Assembly: GCF_014898055.3 (NCBI RefSeq) | Contig: NW_023601104.1 | Span: 73,205,106-73,269,105, forward strand | Reading direction: 5' to 3' | Length of the DNA: 64,000 nt | From: Talpa occidentalis | Taxonomy: Eukaryota > Chordata > Mammalia > Eulipotyphla > Talpidae | Shown here: positions 20,901 through 32,775 of the stretch, one piece after another | How positions within the stretch are numbered: the first letter of the stretch is position 1 | Layout of the letters: each line of letters starts with the position of its first letter | Notes under the pieces: model-generated | What the model saw: the letters and a program-made list of their open reading frames with translations, nothing else | Told to the model about the DNA's origin: nothing | Database searches by the model: none | Made by a program: the position numbers and the translations under genes

Positions 20901-22020
20901 GTTATTCATGTGCTGTGTGTTTGCATGGGTGAGTACACACTCCTACATGCCCAACTGAGAGAACATGCTTCAGATGAAGTCTCACCAAGCATGGCATGCA
21001 GTGGGTGGGGGGGTTGGGGAGTGGTAGTTGTTCCCAGCAGGAGGGAAGGATCCAAGGCAAGAAGAAATAGTGGAAATCACTACAAGGTGCCAGATCAAGA
21101 ATTCTGCAACACGATGAGGAGAATAAGTCTAGTGCTTTTCCAGGAACAACTCTTGCAAAGTTTCTGAGAGCTATAGTCTAATCAGAAATTAAAGAAAACC
21201 TATGTGAGCACATGAGTGTTCATGAATGGGAGAGACTCGTGAATCATATTCAGAGCAGAACTAGTAGACATCAAGTCTGGACAGTGCGACAAAATTTCTC
21301 TTGTCATCATCATCTTAAACATTTCTTGTCATGGTGGAACCCATACAAAATCTGGCTTAGCCCACTGGTGCCTCCAGAGAGAGAAAAAGAGTGGGATGTG
21401 AGATATTTAGGAGTTGGGTAATTAAAAATAATAGTAAGTCTTGCCAATGACAAGATAAAGCTGAAACAATTAACTCTGCCCCTGGAGAATAGGTGAACCC
21501 ACAGCCAAATAGAGCAGGAGTCTCTCTGGAGCTTCTGTCTGTGTCCCTACGCACATTAACATTTCATGTACACATGCACACACGCACACATATACAAACA
21601 CACAAAATAGATGCCATTGTCTTCAATTTCTCTCTACCTCATTTCAAGGAGTTAATTTCATGCCCTTGGTTTTCAGCATGATTCTTTTATATATTAACAA
21701 ACACATTCACAATGTGTTATATGCTTTTGCATTTTTAAGACCTATTGTCTTTTATTCCAAGTGTGGAATAAAATACTTTATTGCTAAAACATAGTGAAAA
21801 GAGCATTTGATTTGGTGTCAGGGGATTTGGGTTCTTGTATTTTGGACACTCATTGCTAGACTGGTTTCCTTTTCACTCTCCATTGCTGAAGGACTATGTG
21901 AGTGGTGCAAGGTGCACATTCATTTTTCCCTCTCCTTGGTCACTCCCCTTCCCTAGGTCAGATGCTCCTCCTAAGCTGCTCTACCTTATAGGTAAATTGT
22001 ATCTGCCTTTCAGGTCCAAC
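20901..22020. other. Unassigned non-coding DNA
   Basis: Contains a G-rich stretch near 21000-21020 and an imperfect CA-rich run near 21570-21605. A MIR-like scrap is possible at 21790-21840 (AAAAGAGCATTTGATTTGG). No gene seen. Confidence 0.4.
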
Positions 22021-22024
22021 TCAA

Positions 22025-22245
22025 GAGAAGGCAGTGTGGCATAGAGGAAAGGATCTAATGACCCCAGTTTCAACCCCACGTCTACCACTGCTGAACTGGA
22101 AAGTTTTACACAAATTACCTCTCCGATGCTCTCCTCCATGACCTGTAAAATAGAGAAAATAGTATCTCTCTTTTGAGAAACCCACGAAATCGTTTATGCA
22201 GAATGAAATATCCACAGTAGCCACCTGATAGCTATTATCATTATT
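22025..22245 (+). repeat. MIR SINE
   Basis: GGCAGTGTGGCATAGAGGAA is the tRNA-like head. It is followed by CAACCCCACGTCTACCACTG, AATTACCTCTCC, GACCTGTAAAATAGAGAAAA and a terminal ATTATCATTATTA. Moderately diverged but complete in order. Confidence 0.75.
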
Positions 22246-25200
22246 AGTTCTTCCACAAAGCTTCCCCTGATCAATGCTTTCCAGTGATCTTTCTCTCCAC
22301 ACATTTGGTGCAAATTCTCTGTATCATTCAGATAGTGATCAAGTACTCTGGGCTGCTATAATGTTACCTTTCTTCTATTATGTAAAAAAATTTCCCCTGT
22401 GTGCTGTTAAAATAACTTATTTGACAATGTATGATCAGTATGCTTCTTTTCTGAGAAATGTCCTTCTCACTAAACTCTCCCATCATCTTTAAGTCCTGCG
22501 ACTTAACCATGTGAATAAGGTGTTCAAAAAAAGACCCTTGTGAGTAAGAAGTTGATAATTATATCCTATGATATCCAAATCTTTGCTTTTTTTCCTTTTC
22601 AGTTTAACCCAGAAAATGTTCTTCAGGGATAAACTATTAATTTCCAAACTTGCAGTAAGCACTTACCTCTTTACTATGCAGTTAGTCACTTCTCTTTTCC
22701 TGTTATTCGTTCAATTGGCATAATCCACAGCCTGGAATCCTGTGTCCTAGGTATGCACACCATCCTCTGTGTTTCAGTTGTGCTCAGCATTGGGATTGGT
22801 TAACCTAAGAAAAATACAGAAGTAGGCAGATGTAAGAGTCAGGCTTTGTTAGCAACATCCCCCCTCCCCACCCCCTACACTCAACCTTTCACAACTCTCT
22901 AGGCACCATAGCACTCTAAGGAGTTATTGAATTAGAGTCTCATTTCATTTAGTTTCATCAAAAGTCCAGCAGCTGCTGCTTCATTTGAGTAAAAAAGCAA
23001 AACTGAGGAAGTTTAGTGCCCTAATATCAATTCAGTAAATTTAAACATAGACAATCTGGTTTTCATGAAAAGATGAAAGGGCATGGTTAATGTCTTCCTT
23101 AAGTAGGAGGGAAGTGAAATCTGAAGACTCTTTCTGCTGAGTATGCTTGTTGTCAGGTGTCTGGAAACAGATCCCTAAAAATCAAGCAAGATCAAAAGAC
23201 TCATCAAAGAATCATTCATCAAAGCTGGAACTCCATGCAGTCTGTGCTAGAAACCAAGTCCTCTATCTACACCCAGGAGAATCTGCAGAAAGAGACAGTT
23301 TCACTCTTGATTATTGGCATAAATCAAATATATCCGCAAGATGGGGAGAGGAGAAAAATGCCAGATCTTGGAGAGTTTTCTGATTTTTTGAGGTTCTTAA
23401 TAGCGTCTCTCTACCTCCTTCTTTCTTCTTTTCCTAGGAAGGCTTTAGCTGGCACCAAAAAATAGGCTTATAGTTCTTCCTCTTTGTAAAAGGTGACACA
23501 CTGAATGCCAGCAGTGATACTACAAAATGTAGAGTTAGATCTGATTTCTATTCTGTGCACTGGCAATCAGAAGAGATAAACCACTGAGGTATAAATGAGA
23601 GAGAAGATGGAAGGCCCTGGGGAGTGATACATGCCAGTCATTTTACATTTGTTTTCTCGCATACTCCCACAAAACTCTAGGATAGTGTGCATTCTGTGCC
23701 AGTGAGAGTGATTTGCTTGTGGCAGGTACTCCAAGAATGGGAAGAAGAGAAGTTGCACTTTGTTTTAGTTATTTTGAATATCAGATGAAAAGAGAGGGAA
23801 TGTGGCCCAGTCACAAAAAGGCAGAAAGGAAATGCCAGGGGATTCATTGATCCATGATGAAGGACAAAACATACCTGGCAGACAAATTTCCCACTGCATT
23901 TTCTTGCTAAGCAGAATATGCGCTATGAAGGATCAGGTTGGATATAGACTCACAGCAGACTCAATATTGCAATTAAGATTCATGACCTTCTCTGCCTGGT
24001 CTCCAGGGCCAAGTGCCAAGTGGAAAGGAACAATGGATGAAATGTTTTTCACTAAAAGATCTTGGTGAGAAAATAGATGATGACTTTTATAGACTCAAGG
24101 TTATGAGCCCAGATGTATTTTCCAATAAGGACAGAAAAATAGGAGTCAGTTTTATACATTGCCAAATATTGTAATACCATTGCCAGAAAAATCTTGTCTT
24201 AATTTTAAAAGCACTTGAGAAATGGGTTGCTACTCTGTAGTGCTGCTACCCAGATTATTTCATAGAACAAAATCCAGTGTTGCCAAATTTAAGAGAACTA
24301 AAAATTATACCAACCAATTAAGCTTTTAAGTGAGAACTAAGTTCTCTCAAATGAGGTCTTTTCATAAGGAAGCTGGATCTTTATTTCTTACAATATTTGA
24401 AACTTAGCTACCATTATCCTTGCTCTTCCACATGGTTCCTGACCCTCTTCCAGGAAGTAACAGCTGAATGCAAAATTAGGATGAGATCTTACTGGGAGGG
24501 CAGCAATACCAGGAAGACTATTTCAGGGAGTAGTCCCTCCAGCAAGTATATCTACACACTTCATGACAACAGTGGGAAATGTTCCCAGCAGACTTGCCAC
24601 CAGCCACCACAGAGGGAGAGGTGGGGGAAGTCACTGCCTGTCAGACAAACAGTTTTTACTTTGTGGTTTCTTAGGAAAATAGTACATACCCTTTCTGCTT
24701 CCCACTGAGAGTGAATTACTCTTGCCTGCGCTCAAGCAGAGAAAGGCTGACTGGGCTGGGAGCACTCAGCTACAGCCTATTAAACTGAAGTTGCCTTAAA
24801 GTTGGTTAATGACGATAAAAACTGTTTCCATCTAGCTCTATATATCTAAGTTCAGATACAGGAGATCAAAGTTTGTGCACAAAAATGTTTTCATTTTGAC
24901 TATGTTGCTGACTTGATATCTAAAAACTCCAAAGACATGGAGATAAAAAACAAAATACAACTTGAAAATGATTAAATCTGTATCCTATGAGAGTTAAAAT
25001 GTATGCATATTTGTTCACACACCCACAAACAAAATTACTTTCCCAGTGGTCAAACCATGTACAGTGTAGTGAGGTAAAGGAGGTAACATACCTTGCCTCC
25101 CACTCTATGTCATTATCGTTGATGTTTAGCATTTACACAGCTCTGCACTTTTGATTGTTCTTTATAAGCATTCCTAGCAGCTGGCCCTCAGGAGTAACCT

Positions 25201-25423
25201 TCTTTAAAGTTCAGGTCAGAGAATGCCAGTTTGCAAATGAGACACATAGAGGCCAAATTATTTTTCTAACATCTTGGATCAAAAAAAAAAATGTTTAAGT
25301 ACATATTTTTAAAACTGAAAATAAAATATATCACTATCATAGCCCTTGTCCTAATTTTCATAGTCAGTTAGGTCATTTCTACTAGAAAAAAATTCAGACT
25401 CAAACTGTAACAATTTTATTATT
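22246..25423. other. Unassigned non-coding DNA
   Basis: About 3.2 kb with no gene or repeat that I can name. C-rich stretch at 22858-22878. Open frames of up to about 103 codons (for example at 23157 and 24397) have no recognisable protein. Confidence 0.4.
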
Positions 25424-25678
25424 CAATTTCTGGTATGTCTGTCTTTATTCACTATTGCAATTGGTTTAGTTGCTTCTAAGATGAGTTTTCTAATATGAAA
25501 TAGCATTAATACAAAAAGACTTGGAAGTATCCTATCTAATCAGTCTTAGAAAAATCTGGTTTTGTTCTTATTTGCCTTTATATTCAAAGGTCATTTCTAT
25601 ATCTTAATTGTCTCAGTCAACTGCCTCATTAATGCTGGCATATTTTTAATCATTGTTTAATTATTTTAGATAAGAGTT
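25424..25678 (+). repeat. Local duplication, copy 1 (long form)
   Basis: Two blocks, 25424-25447 (CAATTTCTGGTATGTCTGTC) and about 25576-25678 (TATATTCAAAGGTCATTTCT through TTAGATAAGAGTT), recur side by side at 26571-26691. The 130 bases between them here are absent there. Confidence 0.88.
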
Positions 25679-25837
25679 GGTAATTGTATATGCCCCATCA
25701 CACTTTTTAAAAGACAAAGAAACAATTTTACTTTAACTTAATATTAGTGGAAAGTAGAAACAGTAAAGAAACAGAAAGCAAACTTAACATGATACGCCCT
25801 GAGCAGTCAACTACAAAGCACTATATAAACATATGTT

Positions 25838-25926
25838 GGTGTTGATGGTGGTAGTGGAGATGATGATGGTGGTGGTGATAATTATGAGGAGAAGAGGAAG
25901 GGAGGAAGAAGAGGAGGAGGAGAGGA
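25838..25926. repeat. Compound GGT/GAT and GGA/GAA polypurine microsatellite
   Basis: Imperfect GGTGATGAT-type units grade into GGAAGAAGAGGAGGAGGAG. The long purine run on the plus strand explains the lysine/glutamate- and valine/methionine-rich open frame here, which is not a gene. Confidence 0.9.
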
Positions 25927-26570
25927 CACTTGTATTCATAGAGAAACACCAAACTTCATTTCTGATCCTTAGTTTAAATCACATAGGCAATCTGTCTTGT
26001 CTAATCCCAAACTGGTTTTGAAAATGTTGGCAGCCTAGTTTGGAAGTATAATCTCCTATTTGGAGATAAACTGACCACATAACTTGTATTTTCTTTTTCT
26101 TTTTTTTTTTTTTTGGAATGACAGGAACAGTCATTGATCTATTCTTTGATCTTAGAATTTAAATGACAGAAAGACTCAGAATGTCATAAAATCTAACTGA
26201 AAATAGCCTGGGACTAACTTGTTCATTTCTCAAGCAACAGACCCTGAAAACATCTGGTTCATTTTCAGAATCAGAACATCCAATAAACTGCAGTGACGTT
26301 AGCCATGTATAAAATGTGAACATTTTGAACTCAGATTACAACCCATTAAAGATTTCCTGCCTGAAATTATGCAGCAACCATGAAAACAAGCACCAACTCA
26401 TGTACTTTGGACCTAGAAAATCAGACAAAAAGTTGCAAACAGCCAACTCTAGTTTCTTTCTTTGCACTCTTCCCATGAGTATTTGTACTTAAATGGAAAG
26501 CAAAGAGCACTTCACCACTTTCAGATGCCCTCCTCCCTGGTGTAACACCCATCCCACCTTTACCTCCCTA

Positions 26571-26691
26571 AATTTCTGGTACGTCTGTCTTTTATATTCA
26601 AAGGTCATTTCCAGATCTTAATTGTCTGAGTCAACTGCCTCATTATTGCTGCCATTTTTTAATCATTGTTTAATTATTTTAGATAAGAGTT
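26571..26691 (+). repeat. Local duplication, copy 2 (deleted form)
   Basis: Near-identical to the two blocks of 25424-25678, joined at CTTTTATATTCAAAGG. See the finding on the microhomology deletion. Confidence 0.88.
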
Positions 26692-26790
26692 TCACTACCC
26701 CAACCACTCCCCCCACTCCCAAACTTTATATAGCTTAAGTCACTTACTCTGAATAACCGGATAACTGTCTGATCAACCAGCTACTATTGA

Positions 26791-27066
26791 GATATGGGTA
26801 GTAAGACTATGTAATGTGGTGAAAGAGCTACAGACTGGAGTAAGACTGCCTGGGTTCAAATCTCAGCTTAGCCAGTTTCTAGCTTCTTGAATTTGGACAA
26901 GTTACTTAACCTCTGTGTCTCAGACAAAACTGGAGTGACAAAATTGCCTCCCCGTAAGCTATCACAAGGATTGAATGAGTGACTATATGCAAAGTATGTG
27001 TGTGGGGGGATAGTATTTAGAACATAGTAAGCATTATACAAATCTAAGATGTTTGTCATTATTAAG
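26791..27066 (+). repeat. MIR SINE, nearly full length
   Basis: Textbook order: AAGACTGCCTGGGTTCAAAT, CTTAGCCAGTTTCTAGCT, GACAAGTTACTTAACCTCTG, CAAGGATTGAATGAGTG, AGAACATAGTAAGCATTATA. The B box is GGGTTCAAATC. Confidence 0.9.
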
Positions 27067-28056
27067 GACAAATATTGAACAACCTCACTGATGTCCCAAT
27101 TCTAAAAATATACTCTGCTTCTCTCTAGGCAGACAGGCAACTTTCTGAATACCCAAGGGACCCTTACAATTCTCTGGTCCCCCTTATACCCCGGATGGAC
27201 ACAGACACCAAGTCCTCTACTACAAGTATTCCCTGGACTCTATCCATCTAGCAGCCACTTACTTACTTCCTAAACAACTCCTCTGACCTCTACCATTCTC
27301 AGTTGACTACAGAATGAACAGAGATTAGAGTGAATTTTCACAGTCCATTACAGGGTTCTACATAAACACTTGGCCCCTCTCTTCCTCATTGGCCGAAACA
27401 TCATTCAGTTCTTCTTTAACCAAATTCTATAGTTTCCTTAGAGGGTGTAGTGTAACAATTCCCTTTAAGACTGCTTTCCTCTCTGAAGAGCCCTAATCAC
27501 TCCCTCTTCTTCCCAAATTTCCTGCAGGTGGAAATGTAAATCCCTGTAGGAATAAGCAGAGGTCAATGGAGAAATAATCTTGGGCAAATTTGTTTTGATT
27601 TATTTATCACTGTGAAAGCATTGTTCTCATGTTACACTTCTGACCTGTTTCTGAGGATGCTCACATCACATTTACTGCTTGTGTTTTTTTCTATAAAAGG
27701 AACCAGAAAAAAGATAGCAGCCAGGAATGGTAAACTTGTCAGCCTCAGTTTGAAAACTGACTTTTAGGATATTTTTCAATGCAAAGATTGGAGAGAAGAC
27801 ATCAATATGCAAAGTGCAGACAATGTTCCACTTACTAAAACTTAGTGACAGGTTAAAAAGCCCGTTAGTAAACCAACTCTATAGCTTCTAATACATGACA
27901 TATCTTCTGCCATGAGGAGGAAGTAGTAAAAAAGTTTTTGAAAATGAGATCTTGGGACCTTCCAGGATTCACAAAATCCCTCATTATAAATTTTCTTTTA
28001 ATTTTGTAACCTTATGACAATTATGTATTTAAAAAATAGTGTAAGCTTTACTTTCA
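27067..28056. other. Unassigned non-coding DNA
   Basis: A short L2-like stretch is possible at 27450-27530 (GCTTTCCTCTCTGAAGAGCC). Nothing else recognised. Confidence 0.4.
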
Positions 28057-28391
28057 ACTGAATATCAGTATTCCCCCAAATCCGTGTATTGAAACCTAAT
28101 CCCCAGTGTGCTGGTGTCTGGAGGTGGAAACTTTGGAAGGTGACAGTTCAGGAGGGTGGAGCCCTTGTAAATGGGATTGGTGCCCTTAAATGGGCCTCAA
28201 AGAGCTCTCTTGCTCCTTCTGCCACATGAGGACACACAGCACCAAGAAACTAATCCTCATCAGACATTGAATATACTGGTGTCTCAACCTTGGAATTTCC
28301 CAACCACTAGAAGTGTGAGAAATTAATGCTTGTTTTTGATAAGCTACTCAGTTTATAGTATTTCATTATAGCAGCCCAAATGGACTAAGAC
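28057..28391 (+). mobile_element. MLT1-type solo LTR (ERVL-MaLR)
   Basis: Clear MaLR LTR: GTATTGAAACCTAATCCCCA, GTGCTGGTGTCTGGAGGTGG, GGGATTGGTGCCCTTAAATG, GCCACATGAGGACACACAGC, GTGAGAAATTAATGCTTG, ATTATAGCAGCCCAAATGGA, ending CTAAGAC. Complete in outline and well diverged, as expected for an insertion older than the placental radiation. Confidence 0.92.
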
Positions 28392-29811
28392 TTTCTTGAT
28401 TAAAAGTTTCTTAAATCTGAAAATCCACTAAAGACTGATAAATCAATAAAAACATTTCACTCTTAACAAAACTATGAGTGTTTGTATCTTGTCAGTGAAA
28501 TAAGAAATTAGGTCACGAGCTGAGAGTAAAGAGGAGAGGTAGGGTGCTGGAGGTGGAGGCAAGAGGAGAAGGTATGATGATGAACTAGGAGGGAATAAAT
28601 CGACTAAGGAAGTGCTATCAATTGGCTAGTCAAATAATCCACTTGAGGTTTTTAGTGATGAATTTTTAGCGATAGAGAAAGAAAGGGGCAAGGGATTGAG
28701 GGTTTATGCAAGGGAATTGGAGGAAAGTGAAGACATAGGGGAGGTAATGACCAGTGCAAAGTGATAGAGTCAAAGGATTGGAGGTTAGGTAGAAGAGGGC
28801 TGGAGGGAATGAGATGGACAAAGAGACAGTGGCAGACATCAGAATATTTAAAGCGGAGATTATGAAGAGGATAAGTTTCCATGAACATTCTCATTGTCTG
28901 CATGGTTTCTAAGCTTCAGTGAATCATATTTGCTATTGCCCAAGAAGACTGCACAAATGCCAATAAATGTGGTTCAGAAAGTCTCCTCCTTCCTTCCTCT
29001 CTCTTCCCCCTTCTCTCTCACCTTGCCCTCACTCCTCTCCCATCCCATAATCCTGAAATGGAATATAACTGCTCAAATGTGAATTCTACTGAAACATACT
29101 AAAACCAATGCCTAATGAAGAACATCTTCCCATCACACTGAAGATGTAGAGAAAACATAAAAAGAGCAGGTTGTTGATAGAAGCTAAAAGGAAGAACACA
29201 AGAAATAGTTGTCTCTGACATCTAAGCAAGCCTGATGCTGGGTGTTTTTAGATTTATGTGACTGATAAATAATACAAGATTCCCTGTCGAGGACAAATCC
29301 AAGTGAAAAACAACCAATTGAGAAAAGAGGTATGTGGTTAGTAATATCAACTAGAAAGGCTAAGCTAGCCTGAAATTCAAGATATCAAATAACTATTTTC
29401 AGCTATAAAATTGTACCCTGGGCAATTAAATTGCTTTCCGACTACCTTGCTTCTCTCTTTTTGAAAAGCCCTAATGGATTTAAATCTTTATTCAGGTAAA
29501 CTGAGGGCCCTCTTCTCAAGGAAGAAAAGTTTAAGCCATTTTTTTGTATTAATAAGAGATAATCCTGGAATATTCTTTTATTTAGAAAATTCTCTTTCTG
29601 TTTTTCAAAACCTTTCCATTTTCCTTCTCATTTAAACATTTCAGCAAAATTCTTCTCCACCTGTGGTTTTTCCAAGTAGTCAAGTATTTGTCAAAGAAGG
29701 TTGACTTTTCCCTGGGCATGATCTGACATCAAAAGTGAAAATTAATACCCATCCACTTTTTAACACTAAACATTAAACATTTTGGTATTCATATTTAACA
29801 GAAGATTAATG
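28392..29811. other. Unassigned non-coding DNA
   Basis: Purine-rich from about 28500 to 28870, so the complementary open frame is serine- and proline-rich. A CT-rich run lies at 28984-29045. No gene or named repeat. Confidence 0.4.
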
Positions 29812-30710
29812 AAGTGCAAATGACTAATAAAATATATGAAAATATGTTCAATATCACTGGAATGCATTTATTTAACTCATATAGAGTTTATTATGTGCCA
29901 GGCACTGCTGTAACCACCAGATGCCATTCTAAGTCTTTAGAAATATTAAGTCAATTAACCCCAATAATAATTCCATGTGACAAGTACTAGAATGTTTCCT
30001 ATTTTCTAGGGGAACAATGGAACTGAGTCACAGAGAAGTAAAGATACTTCCTAAAGTCACACAGCCAGTAAGTGTCACAGCCTGACCAAAGGCCAGGCTT
30101 TTAGATGCTGTCATGCAGTCTTGCCAAGGAAGTGCAAATTCAAGTAAAATGCCACTTTCTAGCAAACAGAATGGCCAAAACATTTTAAATATCGGCAACA
30201 TCAAGCACTGGTAAGGGTGTGAGTAAATGAACACTCAAATATTGTTATATTCATTTTAGGAGACCATCCGGCAATATTCACTAAAATGTGCACTGCACAA
30301 AATGTTTCATAGAGGTATGAAACATTCCACTTTGAGGCCTCTGGTTGGCAGAAATTAAAGCAGAAATTAAATCTATACATGAAATAGCAGCATTGTTTAC
30401 AGTGATGACAAAACTGTGATGCAAGTATGTATCACAGAAGCTATGATTGAATAAATTATGCTGCATCCATGTTGTGGAATATTATGTAGTTATTACACAA
30501 AATTTCAATGTGTATTGATCATGAGAAAGTTGCAATAATGTGTAAAATGCAATCCTACTTTGTTGGCAAATACATTTATCAGCATCTTCAACAGTTACTT
30601 CAGGAACTAGGATAGGACAGAGATTATTAGCTTTTTCTGTATATATTTTTGAATTGCTTGACTTTCTATGCAAATTTGTACTGACTCTTCAATTTAAAAA
30701 TCCAGTTAAT
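29812..30710 (+). mobile_element. Ancient L1/HAL1 3' segment, interrupted by a MIR
   Basis: Left part (29812-29858) reads AATGAAGTGCAAATGACTAA, ATATGTTCAATATCACTGG, the familiar L1 ORF2/3' sequence. It resumes after the MIR with AGTGCAAATTCAAGTAAAAT and GCACTGGTAAGGGTGTG. It then runs to TGCATCCATGTTGTGGAATA, TTATGTAGTTATTA and an old 3' end near 30710. No open ORF2 remains. Confidence 0.75.
29862..30110 (-). repeat. MIR SINE, antisense, inside an old L1
   Basis: TTTATTATGTGCCAGGCACT, CATGTGACAAGTACTAG, ACTGAGTCACAGAGAAGTAA and AAAGTCACACAGCCAGTAAG match the complement of MIR. L1-type sequence lies on both sides. Confidence 0.8.
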
Positions 30711-30804
30711 TTAAAAATAATTCTAATGGTAAAAATCAGCCTACAGAATAGGTTTTAGATCTTCAGCTCCAAATAAAAAAAAATTGTATAATTAATATCA
30801 CTTT

Positions 30805-31070
30805 TTTTTTTTTTAAGGTTTATTTTTCATCTACACAAGCACTGGGCACAGTCAGAAGCGCGGGAGGGTGAGATAACTCACCAGAGCAAGAGCGGGGAGC
30901 AGAACAGACAGACAGACGAGGTACACTGCTGAGGGGAGCAGCGGGAGGCAGGAGAGGTCTGCGCACCATGTGGGACCCTCGCCCAGTGGCAGGGGATCGA
31001 ACAGGCACTGCAGAGGCTGCGGGCAGCCTCGCAACCCAGTGCTCAACTGCTGCACCATTGGGGAGGCCCC
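30805..31070 (-). mobile_element. tRNA-derived SINE, subfamily 1, antisense
   Basis: T-run plus ATTTTTCATCTACACAAGCA (3' end), body TACACTGCTGAGGGGAGCAG and CAGGAGAGGTCTGCGCACCA, B box read in reverse as GGGGATCGAAC, and head ending CACCATTGGGGAGGCCCC. Flanking duplication of about 16 bp: TAATTAATATCACTTTT-type at 30789-30804 and TAATTAATATCATTTTT-type at 31071-31086, with one mismatch. Confidence 0.95.
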
Positions 31071-31086
31071 TAATTAATATCATTTT

Positions 31087-32584
31087 TAAAATCATATGTG
31101 AAAAGTCTCAGATTTATGTTTATGGGTACCTCTTACATAAAGGCATTATAATTTATAGTTTTCAGCAATTATGAATTAGACATTAATTTTTTTAATGGAC
31201 ATTTCTGGTAATAGCAGAAAGAATAATTGGCTCGTTCTTTGTGTGAAAGTATAAGTGGTAGAGAATAACATAATTTAAAAAAACAGTGTATGATCTACAG
31301 ACTCCATTTCTATTCTTTCAGCCACACACTCAAGTGGAGAGAAAATCTACATTTAGGAAGAAAATAAACAGGCTAGTTCAGTGGATGTTGAAAGGTTTAA
31401 AAATTTCTTCCTTCTTTAAGAGGATTAGACAGGTTTTTCTTGGGCTTTAAATCCTTTTCTATGTGCTCTAGCTTGTACAATGTTCAAAGATGAAGTTGAA
31501 ATCTGAAATAGGGCTGGAAATGTTGGTGGGAGACGGGCTCAGTAAGGAGACAGCCAGCATCTCTGGATTTCTGGTTGTTAATCAGAAGCCTTTCCCGGGA
31601 TGGTGAAACTTAAAGTGCTGCTGCCATCTTCAGGAGTTCCCCATTGTCATATCTGAATAAAGCTGCAAGTAAGTTGCATAAGCTACTCCAGGAGTTGGGA
31701 ATTTCAGCCAGAAAACAGATACCCAGGTGACTGCTAACACAAAGGTAGTTTCTCCTAAGAGCTTAGGAGGTTACCTAACAAGGCAGCTTTCAGTGCATTT
31801 GTTTAATGTTATGAAATGGTTCTTACTGAGAAGCAATATGAATTGAGATCAGATTTAGAGTCCAAGAAGGGTGTGACTGATTTTCTGAGCTGTGGATAAT
31901 TGACAGTAAAGGCCAACTTGTCAGACAGAGCTCTAGGCAAAATTCTACTTTCTCTGTCCCAGAAATAATTCTACTTCACTACATTGTAAAGAAAAATTAA
32001 TTCAGCCCTAAAGTTAAAATAAAAGTCCTTTTTTTTTTTTTTTTTGATGCTCAGAGGTAGCCACAAATAGTCTGGAAACCTCCCGTCCCCCACCCCGAGT
32101 ACATGAGCTTCCCAGGAGGGCTCTGCTGGCCAATGGCCCAGTTAAGGTGGTGATTGTACAATATTGTCTGCAAATGCTCTTTTGAGACACAAAAGTTTTC
32201 AAACAGATGGTTTCACATGCTTCTTTGTGTGTGTGTATCTGTCAGTTAAAGCAATCTTAAAGTCTCATGGCAAGTTAGAATGTACCTTATCGAGCCCATG
32301 TTTGCTCTTGACTTACAATATCAAAAACAGAGTGTAAAACCCTTTGAATCCATCTATAGAAAAAATTCACATCATTTTAAGAGATAGTCGAGTTCCCTTT
32401 CATTATTAATTAGGCAATTAAAAACCACGTATGAACAGAGAGGGTTGTAATTCATAGCTAGTGCCATGAGGGATGCTATGTCATCCAGATGACACTTCAG
32501 AAAGTTTGCTCTCTTTGGAAGACTATCCATGTGTTCTGGAATTTTCCTTTGGAGTTGTGCATTTCTTCAGCATATGCTTTCTAA
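31087..32584. other. Unassigned non-coding DNA
   Basis: Contains a T-run at about 32029-32045 that could be the A-tail of an unrecognised minus-strand retroposon; no body was identified. No gene seen. Confidence 0.4.
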
Positions 32585-32775
32585 GAGACTATTCATATGT
32601 TTGATATTTTGCTAGGCACTTTTTTACATGTTATCTCTTCATTCTTCACAATGACTCTCTGAGGATCATGCACTCCAATTTAGCAGATGAGGAAACTGGG
32701 ATACAGATAGTTTTAAGTAACCTGCCTATGGTCACAAGGTCACACAGGATGGAAACCTGTGTGTCTTTACTCTTT
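32585..32775 (-). repeat. MIR SINE, antisense
   Basis: ATTTTGCTAGGCACTTTTTT, ATGACTCTCTGAGGATCATG, AGCAGATGAGGAAACTGGGA and CTATGGTCACAAGGTCACAC. Confidence 0.8.

Noticed and set aside
25833..26021. Acidic/basic repeat protein
   Set aside because: The frame translates a purine-rich microsatellite.
32029..32045. Processed pseudogene marked by a long T-run
   Set aside because: The run is there, but the adjacent sequence shows no recognisable gene body and no target-site duplication was seen.
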